Shown one piece after another: positions 8,661 through 17,575 of a DNA stretch of 48,890 bases (the stretch's first letter is position 1; each line of letters begins with the position of its first letter). Source of the DNA: Candidatus Aerophobota bacterium (lineage in GTDB: Bacteria > Aerophobota > Aerophobia > Aerophobales > JAGGXI01); NCBI GenBank assembly GCA_021163155.1, contig JAGGXI010000097.1, positions 1-48,890 of the forward strand. The letters are read 5' to 3'. The notes beneath the pieces are model-generated. The model searched no databases. It saw only the letters and a program-made list of their open reading frames with translations, and was not told the origin of the DNA. The position numbers and the translations under genes are program-made.

Positions 8661-8730
8661 ATTCTGAAAAACTCAGAAATTTCTGATTCCACAGATAAAA
8701 GTCCAGATTATATAGATTAGATTATTATCC
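8661..8730 (+). repeat. Dispersed hairpin repeat, copy A (degenerate)
   Basis: Contains TCTGAAAAACTCAGAAATTTC, then TGATTCCACAGATAAAAGTC and AGATTATATAGATTAGA, the same order of blocks as copies at 13045, 26067, 36571 and 40864. The core hairpin is shorter and the 3' part decays. It lies in the otherwise featureless stretch between the uracil-DNA glycosylase promoter and the tRNA cluster. Confidence 0.7.
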
Positions 8731-8787
8731 CTGAATCGGTGTAATCATTTTTAAGAATCTGGGTAATCAGAGTTCTTAAAGAAAAAG

Positions 8788-8815
8788 TTGACAGTGTGAA
8801 TAAATTAATTATATT
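8788..8815 (+). promoter_or_regulatory. Promoter of the tRNA cluster
   Basis: TTGACA (8788-8793), 16-bp spacer, TATATT (8810-8815), with transcription expected to begin near 8822, about 25 nt before the first tRNA. No terminator is visible between the last tRNA and tig, so tig and clpP may share this transcript (inference). Confidence 0.7.
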
Positions 8816-8846
8816 TATTATTAAATCTTAAGATAAAAATTAACCT

Positions 8847-8920
8847 GTCCTGGTAGCTCAATTGGATAGAGCAACAGCCTTCTAAGCTGTGGGTTGGGGG
8901 TTCAAGTCCCCCTCAGGACT
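8847..8920 (+). tRNA. tRNA-Arg (anticodon TCT)
   Basis: Cloverleaf folds by eye: acceptor GTCCTGG with TCAGGAC, D-arm GCTCAATTGGATAGAGC, anticodon stem ACAGC/GCTGT around loop CTTCTAA, and T-arm with GGTTCAAGTCC. Anticodon TCT reads AGA/AGG, the Arg codons favoured by the AT-rich genes here. CCA is not encoded. First of six tandem tRNA genes. Confidence 0.95.
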
Positions 8921-8932
8921 CTAATTCAGTAT

Positions 8933-9008
8933 GCGGGGGTAGCTCAGTTGGTAGAGCATTGGCCTTCCAAGCCAATTGTCGCGGGTCCGAATCCCGTTCC
9001 CCGCTCCA
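8933..9008 (+). tRNA. tRNA-Gly (anticodon TCC)
   Basis: Acceptor GCGGGGG pairs with TCCCCGC; anticodon stem TTGGC/GCCAA encloses CTTCCAA, anticodon TCC. The T-arm carries GGGTCCGAATCCC. A genomic CCA follows the discriminator base at 9006-9008. Confidence 0.95.
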
Positions 9009-9012
9009 TAAT

Positions 9013-9090
9013 GGTGAGCGTAGCTCAACTGGTTAGAGCTCTGGACTGTGGATCCAGTGGTTGGGGGTTCAAGTCCCCTCGCTCACCCCA
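9013..9090 (+). tRNA. tRNA-His (anticodon GTG)
   Basis: Anticodon stem CTGGA/TCCAG encloses CTGTGGA, anticodon GTG. The acceptor GTGAGCG pairs with CGCTCAC and is preceded by the extra G at position -1 (9013) facing C73, the identity element of bacterial tRNA-His. CCA is encoded at 9088-9090. Confidence 0.95.
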
Positions 9091-9098
9091 TATATTTT

Positions 9099-9172
9099 GG
9101 GCCGTTAGCTCAATCAGGCAGAGCAACGGACTCTTAATCCGTAGGTTACAGGTTCGATTCCTGTACGGCCCA
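9099..9172 (+). tRNA. tRNA-Lys (anticodon CTT)
   Basis: Acceptor GGGCCGT pairs with ACGGCCC; anticodon stem ACGGA/TCCGT encloses CTCTTAA, anticodon CTT, reading AAG. T-arm GGTTCGATTCC is canonical. CCA is not encoded. A tRNA-Lys with TTT, for the more common AAA codon, must lie elsewhere. Confidence 0.94.
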
Positions 9173-9177
9173 TCAAA

Positions 9178-9249
9178 GCGGGAATAGCTCAGTGGTAGAG
9201 CATCACCTTGCCAAGGTGAGGGTCGCGGGTCCGAATCCCGTTTCCCGCT
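9178..9249 (+). tRNA. tRNA-Gly (anticodon GCC)
   Basis: Acceptor GCGGGAA pairs with TTCCCGC; anticodon stem TCACC/GGTGA encloses TTGCCAA, anticodon GCC. The second glycine isoacceptor of the cluster, close in sequence to the TCC one. Confidence 0.95.
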
Positions 9250-9257
9250 CTATAAAA

Positions 9258-9340
9258 GCGAGGGTGGCGGAATTGGTAGACGCGCTAGACTTAGGATCTA
9301 GTGAGATAATCTCATGCGGGTTCAAGTCCCGCCTCTCGCA
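9258..9340 (+). tRNA. tRNA-Leu (anticodon TAG)
   Basis: 83 nt with a long variable arm (GAGATAATCTC), as expected for a class II tRNA. Acceptor GCGAGGG pairs with CTCTCGC; anticodon stem CTAGA/TCTAG encloses CTTAGGA, anticodon TAG. CCA is not encoded. Last tRNA, 33 bp before tig. Confidence 0.95.
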
Positions 9341-9373
9341 TTAAAACTATTTTTAAAGAGGGAAAAATAAATA

Positions 9374-10675
9374 ATGAAAATAAATATAGAAAAAAAAGAA
9401 AACTCAGAGGTTAATTTAAAGGTAGAATTTCCAGAAAAAAGAGTTGAAGAAGAACTTTACCAAGCTTTTCGGAAATTAGTTAAAAATGTAGAAATCCCTG
9501 GTTTTAGAAAAGGTAAAATTCCCAGAAAGATATTCGAAAGACGATTTGGAGAAGAGGAAAGCCGAGAAGAAGTTATAAAAAAACTCTATCCTGAAGTTTA
9601 TAGGGAAATAGTAAATGAATATAAATTGTTACCTCTCATTGAGCCAGAAATAAAGATTTTACAATTCTCCCGTCATAAGCCTTTAATTTTAGAAGTAAAT
9701 TTAATAACCAAACCGGAAGTCAAATTAGATAAATATAAAGGGATTAAAGTCAAGAGAGAGAAGATAAAAATATCTAATAGTGAAATAGAAGAAGCATTAA
9801 AGAATCTCCAAAAACAATCTATTACTTATGTCCCTGTTGAAAGAGAAAGAGGGATAGAAGAAGGAGATGGGGTAGTTATTGACTGGCAAGCCTTTTATAA
9901 AAAAGAGAAAAAATCTTTTATAAAAGAGGGTAAGGGAGAATTTTTTAAAGTAGGTTCCTCTGCGTTCCCACTCTCTTTTTCTCAGGGATTAATTGGATTA
10001 AAGATAGGGGAGAGAAAAAAGATAGATATTTCTTTTCCTTCTTCTTATCCTCAAAAGGAATTTGCAGGGGAAAAGGTCTCTTTTGATATAAATATAAGAG
10101 AAATAAAGGAAGAAAAAATCCCTCAAATCGATGATGAGTTTGCTAAAGATCTTCAATTTGACAATTTAAAAGCTTTAAAAAACCATATTAAAGAGAGCTT
10201 AATGGAAATAAGAGAGAATGAAAGAAGAAAGAGCATAGAGGAAGAAATAATTAAAAAAGTGGTAGATAGTGCTCAAATTAATCTTTCTCCTTCCCTAATA
10301 GAAAGAAAAAAAGAAGAAAAAATAAAAGAATTAAAACTAAAATTAAAAAATCAAAAATATTCGCTTGAAGAGTATATTAAGCAGAAAAAAATGACTGAAG
10401 AAAAATTTGAAGAAAAAATAAAGTTAAATGTAGAAAAAGAACTGAAGACATTTTTCACCTTAGAAGCTATTGCTGAAAAAGAGGGTGTAGAAACCAAAGA
10501 AGAGGAGATAGAAGAAAAAATAAGAACTTTTATAAAGGGAGAAAAGACCGAGGAGAAAGTAAAAAAAATAAAGGAAAATCTGGCTAAACAAGGAGATCTA
10601 AAGCTACTTAAAGGTCAAATAAAGCAGAAAAAAACAATTGATTTCTTATATAATCAAGCTGATATAAAAGTATAA
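9374..10675 (+). CDS. tig: Trigger factor (ribosome-associated chaperone and prolyl isomerase)
   Basis: Binds nascent chains at the ribosomal exit tunnel. Residues 1-110 form the ribosome-binding domain with the signature GFRKGK at 43-48, placing F44, R45 and K46 as in the well-studied family members. Residues about 150-240 are the FKBP-like prolyl isomerase domain (GDGVVIDWQAF to KVSFDINIREI). The remainder is a long, Lys/Glu-rich helical substrate-binding domain ending in KTIDFLYNQADIKV, typical of trigger factor tails. The 433 residues are the normal length. It is followed by clpP, the usual tig-clp neighbourhood, although clpX is absent. It may be co-transcribed with the upstream tRNAs. 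Confidence 0.96.
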   Translation: MKINIEKKENSEVNLKVEFPEKRVEEELYQAFRKLVKNVEIPGFRKGKIPRKIFERRFGEEESREEVIKKLYPEVYREIVNEYKLLPLIEPEIKILQFSRHKPLILEVNLITKPEVKLDKYKGIKVKREKIKISNSEIEEALKNLQKQSITYVPVERERGIEEGDGVVIDWQAFYKKEKKSFIKEGKGEFFKVGSSAFPLSFSQGLIGLKIGERKKIDISFPSSYPQKEFAGEKVSFDINIREIKEEKIPQIDDEFAKDLQFDNLKALKNHIKESLMEIRENERRKSIEEEIIKKVVDSAQINLSPSLIERKKEEKIKELKLKLKNQKYSLEEYIKQKKMTEEKFEEKIKLNVEKELKTFFTLEAIAEKEGVETKEEEIEEKIRTFIKGEKTEEKVKKIKENLAKQGDLKLLKGQIKQKKTIDFLYNQADIKV

Positions 10676-10720
10676 AAGTATAAAAGAGGTAAAATACTAA
10701 ATTAAATAAGGAGGAGAAAA

Positions 10721-11305
10721 ATGGCTTTAGTTCCTATGGTAATAGAAAAAACAGCAAGAGGTGAAAGGGCCTATGATATATATTCTCGTTTACTTAAGGA
10801 TAGAATAATATTTATTGGTCAGGCTATAGATGATAATGTAGCTAATACAGTAATTGCCCAAATGCTTTTTTTAGAAGTTGAGGATACAAAGAAAGATATA
10901 TATCTTTATATTAACTCGCCTGGAGGCCTGGTTACTTCAGGATTAGCTATATATGATACTATACAATACGTGAAGCCTGATGTTTCTACTATTTGCATGG
11001 GGCAAGCAGCCAGTGCCGCCGCCCTTCTTTTATCTGCAGGAACCAAAGGAAAAAGATTTAGTTTGCCTAACGCTAATATTTTAATTCATCAACCAATGGG
11101 GGGAGCTAGCGGGCAGGCTAGTGATGTAGGAATTCAAGCTCGTCAAATTCTAAAGATTAAAGATAGATTAAACGATATTTTTGTGAAACATACGGGCCAA
11201 CCAAAAGAGAAAATCGAAAAAGATACCGATAGAGATTTTTATATGAGCCCTGAAGAAGCCAAAGAATATGGGATTATTGATGAAGTAATTAAAACAAGGA
11301 GATAA
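10721..11305 (+). CDS. clpP: ATP-dependent Clp protease proteolytic subunit
   Basis: Serine protease that forms the double-heptamer chamber of Clp machines and degrades proteins fed by ClpX or ClpA/C. The 194 residues match the family. The catalytic triad is visible as Ser98 in MGQAASAAA, His123 in LIHQP and Asp172 in DRDFYMS. The N-terminal loop [25 protein letters not shown] is canonical. RBS GGAGG precedes the ATG. It sits 45 bp after tig. The next gene (atpA) starts 4 bp after its stop and uses a Shine-Dalgarno sequence inside the clpP 3' end, so the two are surely on one transcript. Confidence 0.97.
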   Translation: MALVPMVIEKTARGERAYDIYSRLLKDRIIFIGQAIDDNVANTVIAQMLFLEVEDTKKDIYLYINSPGGLVTSGLAIYDTIQYVKPDVSTICMGQAASAAALLLSAGTKGKRFSLPNANILIHQPMGGASGQASDVGIQARQILKIKDRLNDIFVKHTGQPKEKIEKDTDRDFYMSPEEAKEYGIIDEVIKTRR

Positions 11306-11309
11306 AACA

Positions 11310-13076
11310 TTGGCTGAGCAAGGAAAGATAATAAAAATTTCTGGTCCTTTAGTAGTTGCTAAACATGTTCCTCATGCTCGAATGTATGATGTAGTGAGAG
11401 TAGGAGAAAAGAGGCTGATTGGGGAAATTTTAGAAATAAAGGGAGAGAGGGCATCTATTCAGGTTTACGAAGATACAAGCGGTTTAAAACCTGAAGAGCC
11501 TGTAGAGTCTACTTATCAACCATTATCCGTAGAATTAGCCCCTGGAATAATGGGGAATATATATGATGGAACACAGCGTCCTTTAGATTTGATTAAATCA
11601 AAAACGGGAGATTTTATAGCTCGTGGGGTAGAGATAGAAGCAGTTGATAGAAAAAAAGAATGGGAGTTTAAGCCGCGGCTAAAAATAGGGGAAGAAGTGG
11701 TTCCTGGAGATATATTAGGAGTGGTCCAGGAAACAGAAATAGTTGAACATCGCCTTCTCGTTCCTCCTGGGGTAAAAGGGAGAATAGAAAAAATATACTC
11801 GGGGAAAGCAAAGGTAGAAGATACAATTGCAGTAATAAAAACAGCTCAGGAGGGGAACAAAGAAATATCAATGCTACAAAAATGGCCGGTAAGAAAGATG
11901 AGGCCGTACAAAAAACAGCTGGATCCTGAAGTGCCTCTTATTACAGGGCAAAGAGTTATTGATACGCTTTTCCCTATAGCTAAAGGAGGCACAGCTTGTA
12001 TTCCTGGGCCATTTGGAAGTGGCAAAACTGTAGTCCAACACCAGATATCTAAATGGGCAGATGCAGAAATTATTGTTTTCGTAGGTTGTGGAGAGAGAGG
12101 TAATGAAATGACCGATGTCTTACAGGAGTTCCCTAAACTAAAAGATCCTAAAACAGGTAAGTCCCTGATGCAAAGAACTATTCTTATTGCTAATACATCT
12201 AATATGCCTGTGGCTGCCCGAGAAGCCTCTATTTATACAGGGATAACTTTGGCTGAGTATTATCGGGACATGGGTTATAATGTTGCTTTAATGGCTGATT
12301 CTACTTCCCGCTGGGCTGAAGCCTTAAGAGAGATGTCAGGAAGGCTTGAAGAGATGCCAGGAGAAGAAGGATACCCAGCTTATCTTCCATCAAGATTAGC
12401 AGAGTTTTATGAAAGAGCGGGAAGGATTATCTGTTTAGGAAAAGACGGAAGAGAAGCGAGTTTAAGCGCTATTGGGGCAGTATCACCTCCGGGGGGAGAC
12501 CTTTCTGAGCCGGTAACTCAGGCTACCCTGCGGGTAGTTAGAGTATTCTGGGCTTTGGTATCTGAACTTGCCTATCAGCGGCACTTTCCAGCCATTCACT
12601 GGTTAAGAAGCTATTCCCTTTATGTAGATAATCTTAAGAAGTATTTTTCCAGAAGAATAGCCCCTGATTGGATGAAACTGCGAGATAAAGCCATATCTCT
12701 TTTACAAAAAGAGGACGAATTAAAGGAAACGGTAAGGCTTGTAGGATTAGATGCTTTATCTGATCAAGATAGAATAGCTATGGAGACCTCTCGTTCCATA
12801 AGAGAAGATTTCTTGCAACAGTTTGCCTTTCACGAAATAGATACCTATACTCCTATAAAGAAACAGTATTTAATGTTAAAATTAATTTTAAGTTATTACA
12901 ATTTATCTTGCGAAGCTTTAAATAACGGAGCTCGTTTAGAGGATCTCGTATCTCTTGCAGCAAGAGAAGATATAGCAAAAGCAAAGTATATCCCCAATGA
13001 AAAGATAGAAGATGAGATTAAAAAAATAAGCCAAAAGTTAAAAGAAGAGATTTCTGGAAAAATCAGAAATCTCTGA
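11310..13076 (+). CDS. atpA: V/A-type ATPase catalytic subunit A
   Basis: Catalytic nucleotide-binding subunit of the bacterial V/A-type rotary ATPase, which couples ATP hydrolysis or synthesis to H+ or Na+ transport. 588 residues with the Walker A motif GPFGSGKT at 233-240, [12 protein letters not shown], the bulge region with [12 protein letters not shown], and [13 protein letters not shown]. Initiation is at TTG, with AAGGAGA (inside the end of clpP) about 7 nt upstream; no in-frame ATG is suitably placed. The last codons and the stop codon (KIRNL-stop) lie inside dispersed hairpin repeat B, so the native C-terminus may have been replaced by repeat sequence. Followed by atpB after an 85-bp gap holding the rest of the repeat. 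The coupling ion cannot be told because subunit K is not here. Confidence 0.96.
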   Translation: MAEQGKIIKISGPLVVAKHVPHARMYDVVRVGEKRLIGEILEIKGERASIQVYEDTSGLKPEEPVESTYQPLSVELAPGIMGNIYDGTQRPLDLIKSKTGDFIARGVEIEAVDRKKEWEFKPRLKIGEEVVPGDILGVVQETEIVEHRLLVPPGVKGRIEKIYSGKAKVEDTIAVIKTAQEGNKEISMLQKWPVRKMRPYKKQLDPEVPLITGQRVIDTLFPIAKGGTACIPGPFGSGKTVVQHQISKWADAEIIVFVGCGERGNEMTDVLQEFPKLKDPKTGKSLMQRTILIANTSNMPVAAREASIYTGITLAEYYRDMGYNVALMADSTSRWAEALREMSGRLEEMPGEEGYPAYLPSRLAEFYERAGRIICLGKDGREASLSAIGAVSPPGGDLSEPVTQATLRVVRVFWALVSELAYQRHFPAIHWLRSYSLYVDNLKKYFSRRIAPDWMKLRDKAISLLQKEDELKETVRLVGLDALSDQDRIAMETSRSIREDFLQQFAFHEIDTYTPIKKQYLMLKLILSYYNLSCEALNNGARLEDLVSLAAREDIAKAKYIPNEKIEDEIKKISQKLKEEISGKIRNL

Positions 13077-13111
13077 TTACACAGATTAGAGGACTCTGAG
13101 GGTTTTTAAGA
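13045..13111 (+). repeat. Dispersed hairpin repeat, copy B, overlapping the atpA stop codon
   Basis: Inverted repeat GAGATTTCTG (from 13047) and AGAAATCTC (to 13073), followed by TGATTACACAGATTAGAGG, ACTCTGAGG and TTTTT. The TGA at 13074-13076 is the atpA stop. Compared with copies C and D it lacks the middle block with the ACAGATAAAAGTCGAG-type sequence. The hairpin followed by a T-rich end could attenuate transcription between atpA and atpB (inference). Confidence 0.8.
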
Positions 13112-13161
13112 GGCCTCAAAGGAGAGGTTGATAAATTGGAAAAAAGGACGGAGGAGAGAGT

Positions 13162-14538
13162 ATGAGAACCAAGGAATATACCTCAGTAAAGGAATTAACA
13201 GGGCCTCTTATGTTAATAGATAAAGTTTCCGATGTTGCCTACGAGGAATTAGTAGAAATAAAACTTTCCAATGGAGAAAAAAGAAGGGGCAGAGTATTAG
13301 AGGTAACCTCTGATACAGCACTGGTGCAGTTATTTGAAAGAGCGACAGATTTAGGAATTAAAGGAGCTCAAATAAAATTTTTAGGGAAGGGTATACAGTT
13401 AGGAGTATCCGAGGATATGTTAGGAAGAGTATTTGATGGATGGGGAAGACCCCGAGATGGAGGAGCAGAGATAATTCCAGAAAAAAGAGTGGATATAGGG
13501 GGGATACCGATAAACCCTGAAGCTCGCGCTTATCCTGTAGAATTTATTCAAACAGGAATCTCATCTATTGATGGATTAAATACCCTCTCCAGAGGCCAGA
13601 AATTGCCCATCTTTTCCGGAGCGGGCCTCCCTCATGTGCAGGTTGCCGCTCAAATAGCCAGGCAGGCTAAAGTTCTAAAAAAGGAAGAGGAGTTCGCTGT
13701 GGTTTTCGCAGCCATGGGAACAACCTTTGAAGAAGCAAACTATTTCATCTCAGACTTCGAAAAAAGCGGAGCCATAGAAAAAGTTGTTCTTTTTCTTAAT
13801 CTTGCTGATGACCCTGTGATTGAGAGAATCGCCACTCCCAGACTGGCTTTAACATGCGCTGAATATTTAGCTTTTGAAAAAGGAATGCATATTCTTGTTA
13901 TTTTAATTGATATGACCAATTATGCAGAGGCTCTTCGGGAAATTTCTGCTGCTCGCCGAGAAGTTCCTGGAAGAAGAGGCTATCCTGGCTACCTTTATAC
14001 CGACTTAGCTACCATTTATGAGCGTGCTGGCAGAATTGAGGGAAGGAAAGGTTCTATTACCTTAATTCCTATTCTTACGATGCCTGATGATGATAAAACA
14101 CATCCTATTCCTGATCTTACCGGATATATTACTGAAGGACAAATAATTCTTCAAAGAAGTCTTCATCAAAAAGGAATTTATCCTCCTATTAATGTTCTCC
14201 CTTCTTTATCTCGATTAATGGACGAGGGGGTAGGAGAAGGAAAGACCCGGGAAGACCATAGAGAGCTTTCTAATCAGCTCTACGCCGCCTATGCTCAAGG
14301 AATAGAAATTAGAGAATTAGCTCTGGTTATGGGGGAAGCTACTCTTAGTGAAATGGATAAAAAATACCTTTTGTTTGCCGATAAATTTGAAGAAGAATTT
14401 GTCTCTCAAGGGGGAAACGAAAATAGAGAAATAGAGGAAACTCTAAATTTAGGGTGGGAGCTTCTTAAAATAATTCCTACTACAGAGCTAAAACGAGTAA
14501 GAGACGAATATATTAAAAAATACGGAAAAAGAAGATAA
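13162..14538 (+). CDS. atpB: V/A-type ATPase regulatory subunit B
   Basis: Non-catalytic nucleotide-binding subunit alternating with subunit A in the A3B3 head. 458 residues, normal length. It carries the family's degenerate P-loop SGAGLPHVQ in place of a Walker A motif, plus [34 protein letters not shown] and [12 protein letters not shown]. The ATG has GGAGGAGAG just upstream. It lies between atpA and atpD. A TTG-initiated reading upstream is out of frame, so the ATG is the chosen start. Confidence 0.96.
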   Translation: MRTKEYTSVKELTGPLMLIDKVSDVAYEELVEIKLSNGEKRRGRVLEVTSDTALVQLFERATDLGIKGAQIKFLGKGIQLGVSEDMLGRVFDGWGRPRDGGAEIIPEKRVDIGGIPINPEARAYPVEFIQTGISSIDGLNTLSRGQKLPIFSGAGLPHVQVAAQIARQAKVLKKEEEFAVVFAAMGTTFEEANYFISDFEKSGAIEKVVLFLNLADDPVIERIATPRLALTCAEYLAFEKGMHILVILIDMTNYAEALREISAARREVPGRRGYPGYLYTDLATIYERAGRIEGRKGSITLIPILTMPDDDKTHPIPDLTGYITEGQIILQRSLHQKGIYPPINVLPSLSRLMDEGVGEGKTREDHRELSNQLYAAYAQGIEIRELALVMGEATLSEMDKKYLLFADKFEEEFVSQGGNENREIEETLNLGWELLKIIPTTELKRVRDEYIKKYGKRR

Positions 14539-14553
14539 AGAGGAAAATTAAAA

Positions 14554-15174
14554 ATGCCCGCGGTAGCGCAAATCAATCCTACAAGAATGGAGCTCTTAAA
14601 ACAGAAACAGAGATTAGGAGCGGCTAAAAGAGCTCATGATTTATTAGAAGACAAAAGAGATAAATTAATAAAGGAATTTCTCCCTTTAATTAAAGAAGTA
14701 CGCACGCTAAGGGAAAAGGTAAGAAAGAATTTAAACAGAATCTATGCTGATTTTCAGATAGCAAAAATGATAAATTCGGAAAGAGAAATAGAAGAATCTC
14801 TTATGTGGCCCACAGTTAAAATAGGCATCGAGATTGAGAGCTATTCTTTACTAAGGACTCCTCGATTTAAAATGGTAAGAGAAGGAGATATTCTCTGTTA
14901 TGGTTTTTATGAAAGTAACTGGAAACTAGACTCTGCTTTAAATTCTTTCTTCGAACTTTTCCCCTCATTAATTCAATTAGCTCAAAAAGAGGGAGAATTA
15001 AAACAACTAGCAAAAGAGATAGAACGAACAAGGCGGAGAGTGAATGCCTTAGAGTATATTTTTATTCCTCAAATAAAAGAGGCAGTAAAATATATAACTA
15101 TGAAATTAGAAGAAAGGGAGAGAGCTCATATTATAAACGTGATGAAGATAAAGGAGATGCTGGAGAAAAGCTAG
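14554..15174 (+). CDS. atpD: V/A-type ATPase subunit D (central stalk)
   Basis: Central rotor shaft subunit, equivalent in position to F-type gamma. 206 residues, largely two long helices. The N-terminal NPTRMELLKQKQRLGAAKRAHDLLEDKRD is the family signature, and the C-terminal RRRVNALEYIFIPQIKEAVKYI is the matching return helix. It starts 16 bp after atpB and ends the A-B-D block. Its 3' end overlaps by 44 bp, tail to tail, the end of the LpxB-related gene on the other strand. The stalk subunits E, C and F and proteolipid K that often precede A-B-D are absent upstream, where clpP lies instead. Confidence 0.95.
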   Translation: MPAVAQINPTRMELLKQKQRLGAAKRAHDLLEDKRDKLIKEFLPLIKEVRTLREKVRKNLNRIYADFQIAKMINSEREIEESLMWPTVKIGIEIESYSLLRTPRFKMVREGDILCYGFYESNWKLDSALNSFFELFPSLIQLAQKEGELKQLAKEIERTRRRVNALEYIFIPQIKEAVKYITMKLEERERAHIINVMKIKEMLEKS

Positions 15175-16345
15175 CTATCAACTCAGCAACTCTCTTCGCT
15201 GCTCCGGGACCTCCCATTCTTTCCCTCCCAATTTTGGCCATATTGTTTAATCGATGGGGGTCAACAAGAAGAGAACAGACCTCTTTAGCTACAGATTTTG
15301 CATTTCTATCCACTATAGATATAGCTTCTCCTAAGAGTAAACGTTGAATATAAAGGAATTTTTTTGTAATTTGAGGACCCCTGCCAGGGAAGCTAACCAC
15401 AGGCTTACCTAAGCCTACAGCCTGTTCATTAGCCATTCCAGCCAGGCCAATTATCACTTGAGAAGAGTGAACTACATCACCAAACCTTCCCCGGATTATT
15501 TTAACAAAAGCTCCTCCGTCAGAGGTTAAAGAAGCCACTATTCCTTTATCTTTTTCAGAAAAGTTATTAAAAGTTAATTTCCAACCAGGTTTTCTGCTTA
15601 ACTTTTTTAAATCAAGAGAAGAGGGAAGAGAGAGGAGAAAGGCAACTTTCCCTGAAGAGAACATTTCTTGAGTAATCAACGTTATAGCATCTAAAACAAT
15701 GGTAAAATTATCATAGGCCTCCTCTTTGCTCCCGGGGAGAATTCCCACTTTATATTGAGCCGCCTTTACTCCAAAATCTTCATTGGTTATACTTAAACAG
15801 TCCATCATCACATTCCCTACATAAACAGCATTTATATTAAAATCCTGTAAAGAGGAAGCTGTTTTTCTATCTCGAGGAATGACCAGGCGGCAGAGACGCT
15901 TAATTAACCGCTTTTCTATTTTATAATGCTCCTTCATTCCTTTTGTATAATCTGACTTAGCTGTAGGGAGGAAGACAATAGGTTTTTTAACAAAAAAGGA
16001 GGAGAGAAGAATTAAAAAAACATCCCCTACACAAACCACAAAATCTGTTAATTTTCTCTCGCTCCTGAGGACATCTATGCACTCTTTAAATACTTTAAGC
16101 CAACCTGCTCTTATATCTTTAAATAAAAGGAAAGGATTAATACCCACGAATCCTCCGCTGGGTATAATTTTTCGAGGCCCAATAACCTTTATCTTTAAAC
16201 GATTATAGGCTTTCCCTTCACCAACTAAAGGGAGAGCTTTAATAGTTAAAGGATACGGCAGTTTTAATAACTCTTCAATTATCCTTGCGGCAATAGTATC
16301 CTCTCCATATCCATTAGAGATGAAGAGAATGTTTCTCTTATTCAT
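15131..16345 (-). CDS. LpxB-related glycosyltransferase (lipid-A-disaccharide-synthase-related family)
   Basis: 404 residues with a GT-B-type layout. The N-terminus reads ISNGYGEDTIAARI, then LPLVGEGKAYN and PSGGF, and the second half contains VGILPGSKEEAY, GLAGMANEQAVGLGKPVVSFPG and the ending GGPGAAKRVAELI. From memory this pattern matches the lpxB-related family known from cyanobacteria, distinct from true LpxB. It probably transfers a sugar onto a lipid at the inner membrane; donor and acceptor are unknown. It is the last gene of the envelope cluster, its start overlapping the ligase/polymerase gene by 8 bp. The terminal ASFSPASPLSSSRL is encoded opposite atpD. Confidence 0.82.
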   Translation of the reverse strand: MNKRNILFISNGYGEDTIAARIIEELLKLPYPLTIKALPLVGEGKAYNRLKIKVIGPRKIIPSGGFVGINPFLLFKDIRAGWLKVFKECIDVLRSERKLTDFVVCVGDVFLILLSSFFVKKPIVFLPTAKSDYTKGMKEHYKIEKRLIKRLCRLVIPRDRKTASSLQDFNINAVYVGNVMMDCLSITNEDFGVKAAQYKVGILPGSKEEAYDNFTIVLDAITLITQEMFSSGKVAFLLSLPSSLDLKKLSRKPGWKLTFNNFSEKDKGIVASLTSDGGAFVKIIRGRFGDVVHSSQVIIGLAGMANEQAVGLGKPVVSFPGRGPQITKKFLYIQRLLLGEAISIVDRNAKSVAKEVCSLLVDPHRLNNMAKIGRERMGGPGAAKRVAELIASFSPASPLSSSRL

Positions 16346-17573
16346 ATTGATTCTTCTCCTCTATGGGACTCTGCTTATGAGAGGCGTGGAATCTCATCGT
16401 TCCCAATCCTAAACCTATTATTAACCAGAAGAGGAGTCCAAGTTGGAAATAATCTACAAAGGTCTCCACTACTCCGTGAATCATAGCACTAAATATAGAA
16501 AGAAAACAACCAGCAATTATTCCTTGAGCAACAAAAAAAGAGTGCTTTCGTAGGTAAGTTGTAGAACTACGGAAAAATATTATAATAATCCAGAGAAGCA
16601 TTCCAAAACCGAGGATACCTAATTCAGAGAGATAATTAAAGTAAATACTATGAGCATGAGAATGGACAGCTTTTATTGCATGAGAATATTTATAAGAGAT
16701 TTCTGCATAGGTCCCCAATCCAGAACCTGTTATCGGATGGTCTTTAATTATAGGTAAAACAACATTTTTCCAGGTAAAAAATCTAAGTCCTGCACTTCCG
16801 TATCTATTAGCAATATTAATCAACCAACTGTAATTAAAAACGACAAAAAAGAAAAAAATAACTAAAAAAATTAAACAGAGTTTCCAATTTTTAATGGCAA
16901 AAAGAATCACTAATACGGCAAAAACTGCTGCCATACCTCCCAAAGATCTAGTGAGAACTATACACACAAGACCTAACCCTATAAAAACAGTGAGAAGCAC
17001 TTTTTTCTTCAATTCTTTTTGTGTTAAAAGATAAACAAAGGAGAGAGGTAAAACAAGGTCTAAATATTTGGCAAATCTATTAGGATTACTCCAGGTTGAA
17101 GTAATCCCTCCTTTGCTAGTTATATTTATATTTAAAAAATATTTGTGGAACTCAAACTCAAATTTTGTCAGGAATTGAATAATGCCAAAGCTAACAACTA
17201 TTATTCCTGATAATATAATCACTTGTAATATTTTTTCTACTTTTATACTGTTTCCAACGCTATCAATCATTAATAAACAAACAGATGGATAAAAAAGATA
17301 AAGCCCAAAACAACCAAGACTGAATGGTTTATCTACAGAAAAAACAACAGAAAGTAAAGCAGCAAAGGTTAAACCCAGTAAAGCAAACCCAAAAATTTTA
17401 GGTTCAACATTTAAAAGTTTTCTTAACTTCACTTTATGTAACCAGTAAACTAAAGCAATAATCAAAGCAAGATAGGCTAAAGGTGTAAAAAAGGGCAAAA
17501 AGAAAATAAAAATTAAAATGCTTTTCTCTATTACCCTATCAATTTTCTTCTCTTTTTTGGCGTAATCTTCCAT
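16338..17573 (-). CDS. O-antigen ligase/polymerase family membrane protein (Wzy_C type)
   Basis: 411 residues with roughly ten to twelve hydrophobic segments starting near residue 16. The conserved Wzy_C region follows the large periplasmic loop: FFTWKNVVLPIIKDHPITGSGLGTYAE, then HSHAHSIYFNYLSELGILG with the conserved histidines. Such proteins either ligate O-antigen to lipid A-core (WaaL) or polymerise repeat units (Wzy); the two cannot be separated by sequence alone. Flanked by GT2 glycosyltransferases and an LpxB-related gene in one tight minus-strand run (3-bp gap upstream, 8-bp overlap downstream). Confidence 0.85.
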   Translation of the reverse strand: MEDYAKKEKKIDRVIEKSILIFIFFLPFFTPLAYLALIIALVYWLHKVKLRKLLNVEPKIFGFALLGLTFAALLSVVFSVDKPFSLGCFGLYLFYPSVCLLMIDSVGNSIKVEKILQVIILSGIIVVSFGIIQFLTKFEFEFHKYFLNINITSKGGITSTWSNPNRFAKYLDLVLPLSFVYLLTQKELKKKVLLTVFIGLGLVCIVLTRSLGGMAAVFAVLVILFAIKNWKLCLIFLVIFFFFVVFNYSWLINIANRYGSAGLRFFTWKNVVLPIIKDHPITGSGLGTYAEISYKYSHAIKAVHSHAHSIYFNYLSELGILGFGMLLWIIIIFFRSSTTYLRKHSFFVAQGIIAGCFLSIFSAMIHGVVETFVDYFQLGLLFWLIIGLGLGTMRFHASHKQSPIEEKNQYE

Positions 17574-17575
17574 TG

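Noticed and set aside
8894-9187. 97-codon open frame on the plus strand
   Set aside because: It runs through tRNA-Gly, tRNA-His and tRNA-Lys; its apparent protein is a translation of tRNA sequence.
11668-11871. 67-codon minus-strand open frame inside atpA
   Set aside because: Lies wholly within a conserved coding gene; Leu/Pro-rich composition is an artefact of the reverse strand.
11310-14538. F-type ATP synthase alpha/beta subunits
   Set aside because: The GPFGSGKT catalytic loop in a 588-residue subunit, the degenerate SGAGLPHVQ loop and an adjacent subunit D identify the V/A type instead.
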